From an uncultured Chloroflexota bacterium (GTDB lineage: Bacteria; Chloroflexota; Anaerolineae; Aggregatilineales; Phototrophicaceae): a stretch of DNA of 6,551 bases. Location of the stretch: the NCBI GenBank assembly GCA_903904765.1, contig CAIVEA010000882.1, forward strand, positions 1 to 6,551. The letters run 5' to 3'. The first letter of the stretch is position 1; the number at the start of each line of letters is the position of its first letter. Under the pieces are notes generated by a model. The model did no database searches. It saw only the letters and a list, made by a program, of their open reading frames with translations, and was not told where the DNA came from. The position numbers were made by a program, and so were the translations under genes. Below, piece after piece: positions 6,403-6,551 of this stretch.

Positions 6403-6443
6403 GAATCACAATGCCCCTCAGTGACGAGGGGCGTTGTTGTTGT
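6403..6443. repeat. 41-nt direct repeat, copy 2 (contains a terminator hairpin)
   Basis: This is the second copy of the element at 4490-4530, in the same orientation and differing at three positions (6412, 6420, 6422). It begins 6 nt beyond the stop codon of the partial minus-strand gene at the right edge. With copy 1 it forms direct repeats flanking the lower-GC membrane-protein gene. Confidence 0.85.
6408..6437 (-). terminator. Hairpin terminator after the partial minus-strand gene
   Basis: The arms are 6408-6419 (ACAATGCCCCTC) and 6426-6437 (GAGGGGCGTTGT), with a 6-nt loop. Position matches the end of the minus-strand gene stopping at 6449. In minus-strand RNA the pair 6412/6433 becomes an A-C mismatch, while plus-strand RNA would keep a U-G wobble, so the stem is slightly better on the strand that has no gene here. 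It probably still terminates in both directions. Confidence 0.65.
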
Positions 6444-6448
6444 GCTGC

Positions 6449-6551
6449 TCACCGCCGCTGGTACAGGCGCATACCTGTGCCATAGAAGTCGGTGGGGATG
6501 TCGCGCAGCAGCTCGTATTGCGCGTGAAAATCCGCGTCCTGCTCTAACCCC
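6449..6551 (-). CDS. C-terminal fragment of an unrecognised protein (5' end outside window)
   Basis: Reading the minus strand from 6550 gives 33 codons ending in TGA at 6451-6449; base 6551 belongs to the preceding codon. The visible tail includes FHAQYELLRDIPTDFYG and ends MRLYQRR. Third codon positions are overwhelmingly G or C, as in the sugar operon and unlike the membrane-protein gene, and a terminator hairpin starts 6 nt after the stop. Both points support real coding. The tail is short, amphipathic and ends in basic residues. I do not recognise the family, and too little is present to assign a function. It is followed in the same direction by the membrane-protein gene, but separated from it by the terminator. 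Confidence 0.65.
   Translation of the reverse strand, partial: GLEQDADFHAQYELLRDIPTDFYGTGMRLYQRR

Noticed and set aside
4490..6443. Insertion sequence or transposon bounded by the 41-nt repeats
   Set aside because: The repeats are direct, not inverted, there is no transposase, and each copy is a hairpin with terminator features beside gene ends. A recombination-based origin is kept only as a hypothesis.
6170..6485. Plus-strand small frames crossing the intergenic region and second terminator
   Set aside because: They run antisense into the membrane-protein gene or the right-edge gene, read through the hairpin, and show no domain or ribosome site.

Overview
The window looks like a chromosomal piece of a GC-rich bacterium, most plausibly a member of the Chloroflexota. 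That rests on protein style: a VanW-domain protein with a G5-like tail, and an Ig-like domain of a type common in Chloroflexota surface proteins. There is no rRNA or other marker, so this is inference. No tRNA, rRNA, CRISPR array, transposase or phage gene was seen.

Layout. Bases 1-591 (+) hold the 3' end of a VanW-family gene, followed by overlapping hairpins at its stop codon. A promoter region follows, with a perfect TATAAT at 701-706 and a dyad just upstream. Then comes a tight four-gene operon (+, 744-4471): hexapeptide N-acetyltransferase (WbpD/WlbB type), DegT-family PLP aminotransferase (WbpE type), Gfo/Idh/MocA sugar-nucleotide dehydrogenase (WbpB/WlbA role), and non-hydrolysing UDP-sugar 2-epimerase (WbpI type). 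The genes are spaced by 42 bp, by -7 bp (overlap) and by 3 bp. The operon ends in a strong 12-bp hairpin terminator (4495-4524).

Together the four enzymes are what is needed to oxidise C3 of a UDP-HexNAc(A), transaminate it, acetylate the new amine, and invert C2. The expected product is a UDP-2,3-diacetamido-2,3-dideoxy-hexose or hexuronate of the manno series, such as UDP-ManNAc(3NAc)A, for a surface polysaccharide. The C6 dehydrogenase needed for the uronate form (WbpA type) is not in the window, so the oxidation state at C6 is undecided.

Convergent to the operon on the minus strand (6211-4568) is a gene for a large polytopic membrane protein with an Ig-like extracytoplasmic domain and a GT-C-like first loop. 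Its DNA is visibly less GC-rich than the operon. It is bracketed by two near-identical 41-nt direct repeats, each containing a terminator hairpin (4490-4530 and 6403-6443). This arrangement suggests it was inserted into, or is exchangeable at, a convergent intergenic site. At the right edge (6551-6449, minus) is the last 33 codons of another GC-rich gene of unknown function.
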